A stretch of 64,000 nt of DNA from Pedobacter yulinensis (GCF_003029735.1 NZ_KZ686271.1:140361-204360); one strand, 5' to 3'. Counted from the stretch's first letter, positions 15,761 through 24,415 are shown. Notes: generated by a model not told the origin, from the sequence alone. Numbers and translations are program-made.

Positions 15761-18043
15761 CTAATCTTTTTTGATCATCAGTTTGGCAAACTTCAGCAGC
15801 AGCTGTTTGTTGCCCAGCCCCGGGAAAAACACCGTTGCCTTCACGTCTGGCAGGCTTCCTTCCAGGTTAATGATCTTCCCGAATCCGAATTTCTCGTGCT
15901 CAACTTCCATGCCGGTCTGGAAAGCAGATGGCTGGTCGGGGGCAAAACCTGGAGTAGGAATGTGCGCCTTTGGCAGAATCGACGTGGTTTTGGGTGCGGT
16001 GGCAGATTTGGGTTTGCTGAAAACTTCGCGCTGCGGCGAAGAAGTCCAGGTGCGGCGTTCATCATCAAAATTCCCTTCAAGCAGGCTGCTTTTTGCAGGC
16101 TTCATGTCCAGCTCCAGGTACCGGGGATTGATCTCATTGATGAAGCGGCTTGGCTCGCAGGTGGTCAACGTGCCCCAGCGGTATCTTGATGTTGCATAGG
16201 TCAGCGTCAGCTTTTTCTCGGCACGCGTAATGGCAACGTAAAACAGGCGGCGTTCTTCTTCCAGGTCGGTCCGTGAGCTGAGCGACAGCTGCGAAGGGAA
16301 AAGGTTTTCTTCGAGTCCGACCACAAATACGTTTTTAAATTCTAGCCCTTTTGCCGAGTGGATCGTCATAAGCGATACGGTGTCGCGGTTCTTGTCTTTT
16401 TCGTTGTCGTCGTTGGTTAGGAGGGCGACATCCTGCATGAAGACAGCCAGGCCCTTGTCTTCGATATCTTCGCGTTCGGCAAATTCCTTGATGCCGTTCA
16501 GCAGCTCCTGGATATTCTCGTAACGTGCGCGCCCTTCAATGCTGTCGTCGTTATAGAGTTCTTTCAGAATGCCGGTATGCTGGGCTATATAAAGGGCTGT
16601 TTCGTAGGCATCATTCTTTTTTGCTTCGGCCTGGAAACTCTGGATCAGGGTAGCAAAATCTTTGAGTGGTGCGGCCACCCGGCCTTCCAGGTACATGTGC
16701 GGGTGACAGATCACCTCCCACATGGTCTTGTCATGCTGGTCTGCGGCCACAACAATCCGGTCTACCGAGGTGTCGCCAATTCCCCGCTTGGGATAATTGA
16801 TCACCCTTTTCAGGGCCTCCTCATCACTCGGGTTAAATGTAAGCCTGAAATAGGCAATCAGGTCCTTGATCTCCTTACGCTGATAGAAGGAAAGACCGCC
16901 GTAAATCTTGTAAGGAACATTGAGTTTACGCAGGGCCTCCTCCATGGCCCTGGACTGGGCGTTGGTGCGGTAAAGTATGGCGAAATCGTGAAATAGCAAG
17001 CCCTTCAGGCTGCGTTCCTGAACAATGGCCTCGGCAACAAGTTTGCCTTCCTCATTGTCGGTAAAGGCCCGCTGCACTTTGATCCTGTCTCCGGGTTCGT
17101 TGTCTGAAAAAACGTTCTTTTCGAGCTGGTTCTTGTTGTTTGCAATGATGCTGTTGGCCACCTCAACAATGTTCTGGGTGGAGCGGTAATTCTGCTCAAG
17201 TTTATACACCTTGAGATCCGGATAGTCGCGCTCGAAATTCAGGATATTCTGGATGTTTGCACCTCGGAAAGCATAGATACTCTGGGCATCATCGCCCACC
17301 ACACAGATGTTCTGGTATGCTGCCGCCAGTTTTTTAACGATGGTGTATTGTGAAAAGTTCGTATCCTGGTACTCATCAACCATCAGGTACCGGAATTTTT
17401 GCTGGTACTTGTTCAGTACATCGGGGTGGTTTTTCAGCAGCACATTCGTCTTGAAAAGCAAGTCGTCAAAATCCATTGCCCCGGCCTTGAAACAACGTTT
17501 GGTGTAGGTTTCATAGATCTGACCGAGCATGGGGCGTTTGTTCGAGGCGTCTTCGGCCTGGATCTGGTCATTGTTTATATACTCTGAAACCGATATCAGG
17601 TTGTTCTTTGCAGAAGAAATGCGGTTGTAAACAAAGTTTGCATTGTACAGTTTATCATCCAGCTGCATTTCTTTCAGGATGGCGCGGATTAAGCTTTTGC
17701 TGTCGTCGGTATCGTATATCGTAAAGTTAGAAGGGTAGCCGATCTTGTCGGCTTCTACACGAAGAATCTTTGCAAATACAGAGTGGAAGGTGCCCATCCA
17801 GATGTTTTTGGCCTCGGCGCCTACAACTTTGGTGATTCGCTCGCGCATCTCTTTCGCTGCCTTGTTCGTAAAGGTCAGTACAAGGATGTTGAACGGATCG
17901 GTCCCTGTACGGATCAGGTGCGCTACCCGGTAGGTAATTACACGCGTTTTACCCGATCCCGCACCTGCAACGATCATAACCGGCCCGATCGTATTTTCTA
18001 CTGCTGCCCTCTGTTGTGGATTAAGTCCTTCTAGGTAATTCAA
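15761..18043 (-). CDS. uvrD: UvrD/PcrA-type 3'-5' DNA helicase
   Basis: About 760 residues. SF1A helicase for repair and for removing RecA or stalled complexes. Motifs in order: LNPQQRAAVEN (Q motif), AGAGSGKTRVIT (Walker A), LTFTNKAAKEMRER, MVDEYQDTN (Walker B), VVGDDAQSIYAFRGA, LEQNYRST, MTIHSAKGLEFKNVFVVGLEENLFP and VAITRAEKKL. The C-terminus has a Tudor-like tail (GMEVEHEKFGFGKIINLEG) that in PcrA contacts RNA polymerase. I place the start at a TTG (18043), giving MNYLEGLNPQQ, because a promoter -7 element (18064-18071) lies only about 20 bp upstream; the nearest in-frame ATG at 18121 would precede the transcript. Confidence 0.92.
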   Translation of the reverse strand: MNYLEGLNPQQRAAVENTIGPVMIVAGAGSGKTRVITYRVAHLIRTGTDPFNILVLTFTNKAAKEMRERITKVVGAEAKNIWMGTFHSVFAKILRVEADKIGYPSNFTIYDTDDSKSLIRAILKEMQLDDKLYNANFVYNRISSAKNNLISVSEYINNDQIQAEDASNKRPMLGQIYETYTKRCFKAGAMDFDDLLFKTNVLLKNHPDVLNKYQQKFRYLMVDEYQDTNFSQYTIVKKLAAAYQNICVVGDDAQSIYAFRGANIQNILNFERDYPDLKVYKLEQNYRSTQNIVEVANSIIANNKNQLEKNVFSDNEPGDRIKVQRAFTDNEEGKLVAEAIVQERSLKGLLFHDFAILYRTNAQSRAMEEALRKLNVPYKIYGGLSFYQRKEIKDLIAYFRLTFNPSDEEALKRVINYPKRGIGDTSVDRIVVAADQHDKTMWEVICHPHMYLEGRVAAPLKDFATLIQSFQAEAKKNDAYETALYIAQHTGILKELYNDDSIEGRARYENIQELLNGIKEFAEREDIEDKGLAVFMQDVALLTNDDNEKDKNRDTVSLMTIHSAKGLEFKNVFVVGLEENLFPSQLSLSSRTDLEEERRLFYVAITRAEKKLTLTYATSRYRWGTLTTCEPSRFINEINPRYLELDMKPAKSSLLEGNFDDERRTWTSSPQREVFSKPKSATAPKTTSILPKAHIPTPGFAPDQPSAFQTGMEVEHEKFGFGKIINLEGSLPDVKATVFFPGLGNKQLLLKFAKLMIKKD

Positions 18044-18063
18044 AATGCAAAAAAATTGGACTG

Positions 18064-18071
18064 CAAAATTA
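18064..18071 (-). promoter_or_regulatory. -7 promoter element (TAATTTTG) of uvrD
   Basis: On the minus strand TAATTTTG matches TAnnTTTG. It ends 20 nt before the TTG codon at 18043, which supports that start. No good TTG is seen at -33. Confidence 0.5.
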
Positions 18072-18107
18072 CGAAAATAAGGCCTAAACCCGGCGATTTG
18101 TGTAAAA

Positions 18108-19070
18108 CTAATGCACGACAATGAATTTTTTTACAGCCTGGTGCACACCTGATTCTGTGGTGACCCGAAAAATATAAACGGCCGGCTGCAGCGTACTTAC
18201 ATTGACTTCAAGGGTGTGTTTGCCGTTGTTCAGGTATTCGTTCAGAACGGTGCGTACCACACGGCCATGCAGGTCATAAATGCGGATCAAAACTTTGTCG
18301 GCTTCTGGCAGGACCAGGTCGATCCGCGTGATGTCGTTTGCGGGGTTCGGATAATTCTGTGTAACCGTAAAGGCCAGGAAACGCTCAGAAATGGCCCGGT
18401 TAATGGCATCGAAAATGATAAAACTGATGAGCCGGTACCCGCGTGCGTTTGGGTGGATGGCATCCTGGTACAGGGAAAAATCGCGGCGCAGCACAATATT
18501 GATATCGGCCAGGTAAATTTTGTATTCCCTGGCCAGGTTGCGGTAAGCGGTATTCAGGGTACGTACGTGTACGTTGACCCGCGCATTGAAGCCGCTGTTG
18601 CGGTCGTCGAAATTCTGCAGCGTTCCGATTACCGGTACCAGCCCTGCACGCAGGCAGCGTTCAATGATCTGCCGCATGTTCGCGATGGTCTCGGCTGTCG
18701 TTCCCCTGCCGCCGGCAATTTGCAGGGCATCGTTAGCACCCATCATAATGAATATAAAACCGGTGCGGTTGGCAATGGCCTGGTCCAGGCGCGCCAGGCC
18801 CTGAGCGGTCGTTTGTCCGCTGATCCCCTCATTGGTAATGTTGATGCTCTTGCCTGCGTAACACCGCAAAAAATGCTGTTCCAGGTAAGATTGAAAGTTA
18901 AACCCGTTAATACCCTGCACTGTACTGGCGCCGAAGGTTACCACATTGATGCTGTCTTTTGCGTAAAACTGTGCAGCTTCAGGACAGCTTGCCGGAGTGG
19001 TTTGAGCGGCGGCATAAAAAGAAGACAACAGGGAAAGAATAATGCTTAGCGTTAAAACTTTAATCGTCAT
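18108..19070 (-). CDS. Secreted SGNH/GDSL hydrolase with type IX secretion sorting domain
   Basis: 320 residues. Signal peptide 1-22 (ending AAAQ). The SGNH blocks are present: FGAST with Ser49 (GAS rather than GDS), the block II Gly in GISGQTT, GANDA with Asn113, and DAIHP with Asp203 and His206. Such enzymes cleave acyl esters of lipids or sugars. Residues about 234-320 (QNYPNPANDITRIDLVLPEADKVLIRIYDLHGRVVRTVL...GVHQAVKKFIVVH) form a C-terminal type A sorting domain, which sends the protein across the outer membrane by the type IX system. Monocistronic, ends 65 bp before the uvrD start. Confidence 0.88.
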   Translation of the reverse strand: MTIKVLTLSIILSLLSSFYAAAQTTPASCPEAAQFYAKDSINVVTFGASTVQGINGFNFQSYLEQHFLRCYAGKSINITNEGISGQTTAQGLARLDQAIANRTGFIFIMMGANDALQIAGGRGTTAETIANMRQIIERCLRAGLVPVIGTLQNFDDRNSGFNARVNVHVRTLNTAYRNLAREYKIYLADINIVLRRDFSLYQDAIHPNARGYRLISFIIFDAINRAISERFLAFTVTQNYPNPANDITRIDLVLPEADKVLIRIYDLHGRVVRTVLNEYLNNGKHTLEVNVSTLQPAVYIFRVTTESGVHQAVKKFIVVH

Positions 19071-19205
19071 CTTCAGCCGGTATCTTTTGCTCTTTCTGAG
19101 GTATCTGCAAAGATATCAGAATATTTTATTTTTAACAGGCAGGCAGCAGACTGTGCAAAAATGTCTTTTATGATCGCTGCCTTTCATCCCTTGCCCGGCA
19201 AAACC

Positions 19206-19213
19206 TATATTTG
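19206..19213 (+). promoter_or_regulatory. -7 promoter element (TATATTTG) of M20 peptidase gene
   Basis: TATATTTG matches TAnnTTTG, 17 nt before the ATG at 19231, giving a leader of roughly 10 nt. The -33 position is not clear. Confidence 0.5.
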
Positions 19214-19230
19214 TCCAAAACAGAATTGTT

Positions 19231-20604
19231 ATGCAAGCAATTAAAAAATATATCGAAGACAACAAGCAGCGATTCCTGGATGAGCTGTTTGAACTGCTTC
19301 GTTTTCAATCGGTCAGTGCTGACCCCAAATACAAGGCAGAGGTGCTTAAAACCGCCGACTATGTGGCTCAGAAACTTCGCGAGGCCGGCGCCGATCAGGT
19401 AGAGATCTGTGAAACTGCGGGTTATCCGATCGTGTATGGAGAAAAGATCATTGACCCTGCATTGCCTACGGTCCTGATTTACGGCCATTATGATGTGCAG
19501 CCGCCCGATCCGCTCGAACTGTGGCATACGCCGCCGTTTGAGCCGACCGTTCGTGACGGCAAGATCTATGCCCGCGGTGCCTGCGATGATAAAGGACAGT
19601 TTTACATGCATGTAAAAGCATTCGAACTGATGATGCAGACAGGAACGCTGGCCTGCAACGTTAAATTTATGATCGAAGGCGAGGAAGAGGTTGGGTCTGC
19701 CAACCTGGGAATTTTTGTCAGGGCGAACCAGGAACGTTTAAAAGCAGATGTGGTACTCATTTCTGATACATCGATGATCAGTATGGAGCATCCCTCGATC
19801 GAAACAGGCCTTCGTGGCCTGGCTTACCTTGAAGTGGAGGTTACCGGGCCGAATCGAGACCTGCATTCGGGTGTGTACGGCGGTGCGGTAGCCAACCCGA
19901 TCACCATGTTGTGCAAAATGATCGCCAGTCTGCATGATGAGGAAAACCACATCACCATTCCTGAATTTTACGATAAGGTGGCTGAGCTTTCGCAAGACGA
20001 GCGCGATGCGCTGAATGCAGCGCCTTACGATGAAGAGGAATACAAGAAAGACCTGGACATTGCCGAGGTCTGGGGAGAGCAAGGGTATTCGACGCTTGAG
20101 CGTACCGGTACACGCCCTACACTGGAAGTAAACGGAATCTGGGGCGGTTATATTGGCGAAGGGGCCAAAACCGTTCTGCCGTCAAAGGCCTACGCCAAGA
20201 TATCGATGCGCCTGGTTCCGCACCAGAGTTCAGAAGAAATTACGGCAATCTTTACACGTCATTTTGAAAGCATTGCGCCTGCCGGCGTCACGGTACAGGT
20301 CAGGCCGCACCATGGCGGGGAGCCGGTCGTAACGCCTACAGACAGCATCGCCTACCGCGCAGCTGAGAAAGCAATTGAAACAGCCTTTGGAAAACAAGCG
20401 ATCCCTACCCGCGGTGGCGGCAGCATTCCGATTGTGGCGCTTTTTGAAGAGGTGCTCGGGATCAAAACGGTGCTGCTCGGCTTTGGCCTGGACAGCGATG
20501 CGCTCCATTCGCCGAACGAAAAGTACGACATATTCAACTATTACAAGGGCATTGAAACCCTGCCGCTTTTTCACCGGTACTACGCCGAACTTAGCGCACA
20601 ATAG
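19231..20604 (+). CDS. M20 family dipeptidase
   Basis: 457 residues. Cytoplasmic di-zinc peptidase/deacylase of the M20 carnosinase-like group. Zinc ligands and catalytic residues are visible: IYGHYDVQPPD (His86, with catalytic Asp88), ARGACDDKGQ (Asp119), EGEEEVGS (catalytic Glu151, ligand Glu152), ISDTS and the late DALHSPNEKYD histidine. The lid/dimerisation insert (about 190-380) includes RDLHSGVYGGAVANP, characteristic of this group. Probable role is cleaving dipeptides taken up or made in turnover; substrate range unknown. Ends in a terminator that lies against the stop of a convergent transporter gene. Confidence 0.92.
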   Translation: MQAIKKYIEDNKQRFLDELFELLRFQSVSADPKYKAEVLKTADYVAQKLREAGADQVEICETAGYPIVYGEKIIDPALPTVLIYGHYDVQPPDPLELWHTPPFEPTVRDGKIYARGACDDKGQFYMHVKAFELMMQTGTLACNVKFMIEGEEEVGSANLGIFVRANQERLKADVVLISDTSMISMEHPSIETGLRGLAYLEVEVTGPNRDLHSGVYGGAVANPITMLCKMIASLHDEENHITIPEFYDKVAELSQDERDALNAAPYDEEEYKKDLDIAEVWGEQGYSTLERTGTRPTLEVNGIWGGYIGEGAKTVLPSKAYAKISMRLVPHQSSEEITAIFTRHFESIAPAGVTVQVRPHHGGEPVVTPTDSIAYRAAEKAIETAFGKQAIPTRGGGSIPIVALFEEVLGIKTVLLGFGLDSDALHSPNEKYDIFNYYKGIETLPLFHRYYAELSAQ

Positions 20605-20609
20605 ACCAG

Positions 20610-20637
20610 ATCCCCTTCAAAACGAAGGGGATTTTTT
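20610..20637 (+). terminator. Terminator after M20 peptidase gene
   Basis: 9-bp stem ATCCCCTTC/GAAGGGGAT, 5-nt loop, then six T. Its T tract overlaps the stop of the convergent symporter gene. Confidence 0.85.
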
Positions 20638-21862
20638 ATGCCGCTTCTTTGACGTCCATCCAGTTTTTTCCTTCAGAGAAGCGTGCCACCAACATGGCCG
20701 CAACTGTATCGCCGGTCGAGTTGAGCAGCGTGGCAAGCGGATCTACAAGTGTGCCGATGATCATGGCCGGTGGAAGGGCTTCCGGCGGAAAGCCGTAGGC
20801 AGAGATGAACAGCAATTCGCCGACATAACCGCCATTGGGAATCCCGCCCTCCACAATACTCACCAACACGGTCATACCCAGCGCCAGTAGAATGGCGTCA
20901 GCACTGTTGAAATCACGACCAAAAAGGGCAAAGACCACGGCCATTTTGACAATGGAAGAAATGCTGGAGCCATCTTTATGCAGGGTTGCACCCAGCGGAA
21001 TGGTTACATTGGTGATGTAATCAGGTACACCGATTTTTTTTGCGGCATTCAGGTTGGCCGGAATGTTGGCAATGCTGCTGCAGGTGCCAATTGCAGTAGC
21101 CGATGGAATGATGTTGTTAGCCCAGTAGCGTTTAAAGCCGCGTATGCCGCCTGCCACAAATGCGTAAACGCTGAACAGGGCGAAAAAATAAAAAATACCG
21201 AAGCCGTAATACAGGCCGAGCGATTTGGCGTAGGCGCCGAATAGCTGCGGTCCGAAAACGCCAACCTGGTAGGCAAAATAGGCACCCAGCCCGATCGGGC
21301 CCAATTTCATGATCAGGATAAATACGTGTTTGAAGACTTCGTTCCCCTCGTTCAGAAACCTGACAAAACCACTTGCCTTTTCGCGCGCGCGCAGCGTGGC
21401 AAAACCGATCAGAACGGAGAAAATAATCATGGCCAGCATACTCCGGCGGGATAACAACTGGTAAAACTCATCAGTTGTGAACAGTTGGGTAAGCTGATCT
21501 GCCAGCGGTTTGTCTTCGATCTTTTCAGTTATTTTAAGCGCCTGCAGCTGCTCGTGGATGGGGAAAAGCCTGACGGCCATAATGGTCAAAAAGGCCGAAA
21601 TCAACACCGTAGCCAGGAACACGATGACCATAATGCCCATCATACGGCTCAGCTTGTTTGTCTTGCTGATGCCTGCAATTGCTGAAGCCACAGAAAAGAA
21701 TACCAGCGGAATAACGGCAGTAAAAAGCAGGTTCAGGAAGATGTCTCCAATGGGTTTCAGCGCCACCACATCCTTGCCAAAGACAAGGCCGGCTATACTT
21801 CCCAGTATGATACCGCCCAGCAGGAGGATGATACCGCTATAATTCTTGTAGAAGTTATTCAT
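20636..21862 (-). CDS. Dicarboxylate/amino acid:cation symporter (DAACS family)
   Basis: 408 residues with about eight hydrophobic segments. It belongs to the sodium/proton:dicarboxylate (SDF) family that imports glutamate, aspartate, serine or C4-dicarboxylates. Conserved elements: the serine-rich first hairpin (ATAIGTCSSIANIPANLNAAKK), TIPLGATLHKDGSSI (the NMDGT-like transport motif, here LHKDGS), and the second hairpin EGGIPNGGYVGELL. The substrate-defining Arg/Asp of the eighth segment is not of the classic glutamate form (DPLATLLNSTGDTVAAMLVARFSEG), so specificity is uncertain. Single gene, convergent with the M20 peptidase. Confidence 0.88.
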   Translation of the reverse strand: MNNFYKNYSGIILLLGGIILGSIAGLVFGKDVVALKPIGDIFLNLLFTAVIPLVFFSVASAIAGISKTNKLSRMMGIMVIVFLATVLISAFLTIMAVRLFPIHEQLQALKITEKIEDKPLADQLTQLFTTDEFYQLLSRRSMLAMIIFSVLIGFATLRAREKASGFVRFLNEGNEVFKHVFILIMKLGPIGLGAYFAYQVGVFGPQLFGAYAKSLGLYYGFGIFYFFALFSVYAFVAGGIRGFKRYWANNIIPSATAIGTCSSIANIPANLNAAKKIGVPDYITNVTIPLGATLHKDGSSISSIVKMAVVFALFGRDFNSADAILLALGMTVLVSIVEGGIPNGGYVGELLFISAYGFPPEALPPAMIIGTLVDPLATLLNSTGDTVAAMLVARFSEGKNWMDVKEAA

Positions 21863-21886
21863 AGCCGAAGATAAGAAAAGACGGTT

Positions 21887-21936
21887 AAAAACAGGCCGGC
21901 CACCACAGGCCTGTACAAATGCAGTGGCCGGCTGTT
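21887..21936 (-). terminator. Terminator after SDR gene
   Basis: Stem of 21890-21903 with 21924-21936 (core CCGGCCAC/GTGGCCGG, one bulged G), followed on the minus strand by TTTTT. The 20-nt loop itself contains the small palindrome ACAGGCCTGT. Confidence 0.72.
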
Positions 21937-21937
21937 C

Positions 21938-22678
21938 TTAGCAGTTGGTGCCGCCGTCTATTGTGAACTCGGCGCCGGTAATATAGGCGCTTTCCGGACC
22001 AGCAAGAAAAGCAACGAGTGCCCCGATGTCTGCGGCAGATCCGAAATGGTCGAGCGCCATCAGCTGGATCTGGCCGCCGGCCATGGTGCCGCTGGCAGGA
22101 TTCATATCGGTATCAATCGGACCAGGATGCACCACGTTCACTGTGATCTTTCGCGGACCCAGGTCTCTTGCCATGCCTTTGGTCAGCCCGATCAGGGCGC
22201 TTTTGCTCATGGCGTACAGCGACCCGCCGGCATGGGGCATGCGGTTGGCCTGGCAGCTGCCAATGTGGATGATCCGTCCGCCGGCAGGCATCGCATCAAC
22301 GGCTGCCTGCGATGCAACAAATACCCCGCGCATGTTCACAGCCGAGATCTGATCGAACTGCTCAATGCTCAGCTGCTGAAAGTCATCATAAAAAGCAATG
22401 CCGGCGTTGTTGACCAGGATGTCGATACGGCCGAGGTCGGCGGTCACCCTGCCGATCGCGGCGCGGATCGAAGCAGGGTCGCCGCTGTCTGCCTGAACAG
22501 CCAGTGCGCGGACGCCAAGCTCGCGGAATGTAGCTGCCTGCGTTTCTGCCGCTTCGGCCGAACGCAGGTAAGTAATGGCAACATCTGCGCCTCCCTGAGC
22601 CAGACGAAGCGCTATGCCGGCACCGATACCACGGCTTCCGCCGGTAACCAGTGCAATTTTGTTTTCAAGTGTTTTCAT
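21938..22678 (-). CDS. Short-chain dehydrogenase/reductase (SDR)
   Basis: 246 residues from ATG 22678; an upstream in-frame ATG at 22723 lies inside the divergent regulatory repeat and is unlikely. Classical NAD(P)-dependent SDR: cofactor loop TGGSRGIG (12-19), NNAG (90-93), catalytic Ser141 (HIGSCQ), Tyr155 and Lys159 (YAMSK), and PGPIDTDM after the active site. Most similar in style to 3-oxoacyl-ACP-reductase/glucose-dehydrogenase-like SDRs; substrate unknown. Divergent from an HxlR regulator that probably controls it through the 13-bp inverted repeat at 22704-22744, which suggests a role in detoxifying a reactive carbonyl or quinone. Confidence 0.88.
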   Translation of the reverse strand: MKTLENKIALVTGGSRGIGAGIALRLAQGGADVAITYLRSAEAAETQAATFRELGVRALAVQADSGDPASIRAAIGRVTADLGRIDILVNNAGIAFYDDFQQLSIEQFDQISAVNMRGVFVASQAAVDAMPAGGRIIHIGSCQANRMPHAGGSLYAMSKSALIGLTKGMARDLGPRKITVNVVHPGPIDTDMNPASGTMAGGQIQLMALDHFGSAADIGALVAFLAGPESAYITGAEFTIDGGTNC

Positions 22679-22681
22679 ACT

Positions 22682-22744
22682 CAAAAATACCGGCCAATTC
22701 CTACTTTTGTAAGTACTGATCAAATTGTTAGGTACTTACAAAAG
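22682..22744. promoter_or_regulatory. Divergent SDR/HxlR control region with perfect inverted repeat
   Basis: A perfect 13-bp inverted repeat, CTTTTGTAAGTAC (22704-22716) and GTACTTACAAAAG (22732-22744), sits between the divergent SDR and hxlR-type genes. On the minus strand TATTTTTG (22682-22689) is a -7 element 3 nt before the SDR ATG; on the plus strand TACTTTTG (22702-22709 region) overlaps the left arm. The arrangement fits an HxlR dimer site controlling both directions. Confidence 0.72.
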
Positions 22745-22752
22745 GGGAAGAA

Positions 22753-23094
22753 ATGCGAAAAGAGACGTCAACAAACAGTTTAAACCGATCTATCTTAAAC
22801 CGAAACTGTGGAATGGTCAATGCACTGAGTATGGTTGGCGGCCGCTGGAAGCCTGCAATCCTGTACAGCCTTGCCGAAGGGCGGCAGCGGTACAGTGAAC
22901 TGCGAAACGGGATACCCCAGGTTTCTGAACGCATGCTGGTCAAACAGCTGCGGGAACTGGAACACGACAGATTGGTTGCCCGCATTGTGCATCCCGAGGT
23001 GCCGCCACGGGTGGAGTACGAACTGACAGAACGCAGCAAAGAGTTGCTCCCCGTGTTAAACCTCCTGTCAGACTGGGGACGCAAAAATTTATAG
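22753..23094 (+). CDS. HxlR family transcriptional regulator
   Basis: 113 residues, the family's normal size. Winged-helix core: VNALSMVGGRWKPAILYSLAEGRQRYSELRNGIPQVSERMLVKQLRELEHDRLVARIVHPEVPPRVEYELTE contains the WK.ILY, RF.EL-like and VEYELT signatures. A single cysteine near the N-terminus (Cys19, NRNCG) occupies the position used by YodB/HypR members to sense disulfide, quinone or aldehyde stress. Expected to regulate itself and the divergent SDR gene. The downstream acetyltransferase gene follows by 21 bp and is probably cotranscribed. Confidence 0.92.
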   Translation: MRKETSTNSLNRSILNRNCGMVNALSMVGGRWKPAILYSLAEGRQRYSELRNGIPQVSERMLVKQLRELEHDRLVARIVHPEVPPRVEYELTERSKELLPVLNLLSDWGRKNL

Positions 23095-23115
23095 GCATAT
23101 ATTAAACAAGATAAG

Positions 23116-23697
23116 ATGGATATTACACTCAGACCGGCAGAACTGGCAGACCTCGATATGCTGCTTGAATTTGCGCGGGATATATTTTACTCGACATTTA
23201 TTGTACAGAACGATGAAGCAGATATGCGCGCTTACATGGAGCAGGCATTTACGCAGGAGCGGTGGCGCAATGAACTGGAAGCTCCTGATTCTGTATTTTA
23301 CCTCGCTTTAGCAGGCACGGACCTGGCGGGCTACATGAAGCTGAATCTCGGCGAAGCACAGACAGAGCTGAAAGAACAGTATGCGCTCGAAATTGAGCGT
23401 ATTTATGTTGCTGCTGCGTACCAGGGCAGGTCGCTGGCCTCCCGATTGATGGACCATACACTGAAGATTGCAGCGCATATCAGGCCTGAATTTGTCTGGC
23501 TGGGTGTCTGGGAACACAATGCGCGGGCCATCCGTTTTTATGAGAAAAACGGGTTTTCGACGTTTGACCGGCATGTTTTTATGTTGGGGAAACAGCAGCA
23601 AACTGACCTGATGATGAAAAAAGAACCGGAATGGAAGCCTGAAAAAGCCTTTTCAGGTCAATCATTCAAAGCCATGTTGCGCGAAGCCGGTCTTTGA
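23116..23697 (+). CDS. GNAT family N-acetyltransferase
   Basis: 193 residues. Acetyl-CoA-dependent transferase fold: N-terminal ITLRPAELADLDMLLEFARDIF, the acetyl-CoA pyrophosphate loop IERIYVAAAYQGRSLASRLMDHTLKIA (A motif Q-x-x-G-x-A region) and WLGVWEHNARAIRFYEKNGF (B motif). The latter form is common in RimI/PaiA-like enzymes that acetylate polyamines or amino acids, but the acceptor cannot be assigned. Second gene of the HxlR transcript. Stop lies in a hairpin (23684-23707). Confidence 0.88.
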   Translation: MDITLRPAELADLDMLLEFARDIFYSTFIVQNDEADMRAYMEQAFTQERWRNELEAPDSVFYLALAGTDLAGYMKLNLGEAQTELKEQYALEIERIYVAAAYQGRSLASRLMDHTLKIAAHIRPEFVWLGVWEHNARAIRFYEKNGFSTFDRHVFMLGKQQQTDLMMKKEPEWKPEKAFSGQSFKAMLREAGL

Positions 23698-23707
23698 AAA
23701 CCGGCTT
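23684..23707 (+). terminator. Hairpin at the end of the HxlR-GNAT transcript
   Basis: 8-bp stem AAGCCGGT/ACCGGCTT spanning the acetyltransferase stop codon; the T tract is weak, so termination may be inefficient. Confidence 0.5.
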
Positions 23708-23722
23708 TGAGCAAGTTCTGAC

Positions 23723-24145
23723 TTAACGTTTCCGCAGATAAAGTTCCAGCACATCTTTGCGCACACCCTGAGATGTGGTGCGGCTTTCCTCGCTAACAAG
23801 TGTAAGGTCTGTATCGTTTAGAGTCCTGATGGCGAAAAGGTAAGTCTGCCCGTCAAACTTCATGGTGATGTGTTCTTCGGCAAGTACCCAGGAAAGCGGC
23901 GTTTCGTCGTCGCCTCCGTACACCACGCGGCCGCCGCCATTGGCAGCAAAATCAAAAACGAGATCCTCGTTATTATCCTCAGACCGGTCAGTCTCCTTGT
24001 CGTTCAGGTATTCAATCTGTACATAATTTTCAACTGCCCACTGCCCGATCAGGCGGTCTTTGTTGTTGGCAATGTCGTCTTTCTTGCATCCGAAGGCCAG
24101 GGTTCCCAAGGCGAGCAGGATAAGCAGTGTAAATTTTCTGGTCAT
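23723..24145 (-). CDS. Lipocalin-like lipoprotein of unknown function
   Basis: 140 residues. Lipoprotein signal peptide with lipobox LAFG-Cys20 followed by KKDD; such charged +2 residues are common in Bacteroidota lipoproteins. The mature part (DRLIGQWAVENYVQIEY...DETPLSWVLAEEHITMKFDGQTYLFAIRTLNDTDLTLVSEESR...DVLELYLRKR) has the G-x-W start and regular short strands of the lipocalin-like families seen in this phylum, which bind small ligands or have no known function. Monocistronic. Confidence 0.75.
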   Translation of the reverse strand: MTRKFTLLILLALGTLAFGCKKDDIANNKDRLIGQWAVENYVQIEYLNDKETDRSEDNNEDLVFDFAANGGGRVVYGGDDETPLSWVLAEEHITMKFDGQTYLFAIRTLNDTDLTLVSEESRTTSQGVRKDVLELYLRKR

Positions 24146-24305
24146 ATTTTAAGTTTTAATGCCAAACAGCGTTTGCCCATGAATGTTTGATTTTTATCCT
24201 GAAATCTGGCAACGCAGAGCGATGTCCGGTTTAAATGGAGCGTGGAATCATAGCCATGTTTGGGAGTGGAAAGCAACTGGCAGAACAGCCGGGAATTTTA
24301 AGGCA

Positions 24306-24340
24306 TAAAAAAGAGCGCATTGTTACTGACGCGCTCTTTC
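24306..24340 (-). terminator. Terminator after tRNA-Arg
   Basis: Stem AAGAGCGC (24311-24318) with GCGCTCTT (24331-24338), 12-nt loop, followed on the minus strand by six T. It lies directly behind the tRNA 3' end. Confidence 0.8.
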
Positions 24341-24343
24341 TTG

Positions 24344-24415
24344 TGCTCCCGAAGGGATTCGAACCCCTATCATCAGAACCGGAATCTGACATTCTATCCA
24401 TTGAACTACGGAAGC
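24344..24415 (-). tRNA. tRNA-Arg (anticodon CCG)
   Basis: 72-nt cloverleaf on the minus strand. Acceptor stem GCTTCCG/CGGGAGC (one T-G pair), D arm around GTTCAATGGATAGAAT, anticodon stem TCAGA/TCTGA with loop TTCCGGT, so the anticodon is CCG (24380-24382) reading CGG arginine codons. The T arm contains GGGTTCGAATCCC. Discriminator base is A. The 3' CCA is not encoded and must be added after transcription, as is usual in Bacteroidota. A terminator follows immediately. Confidence 0.95.
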
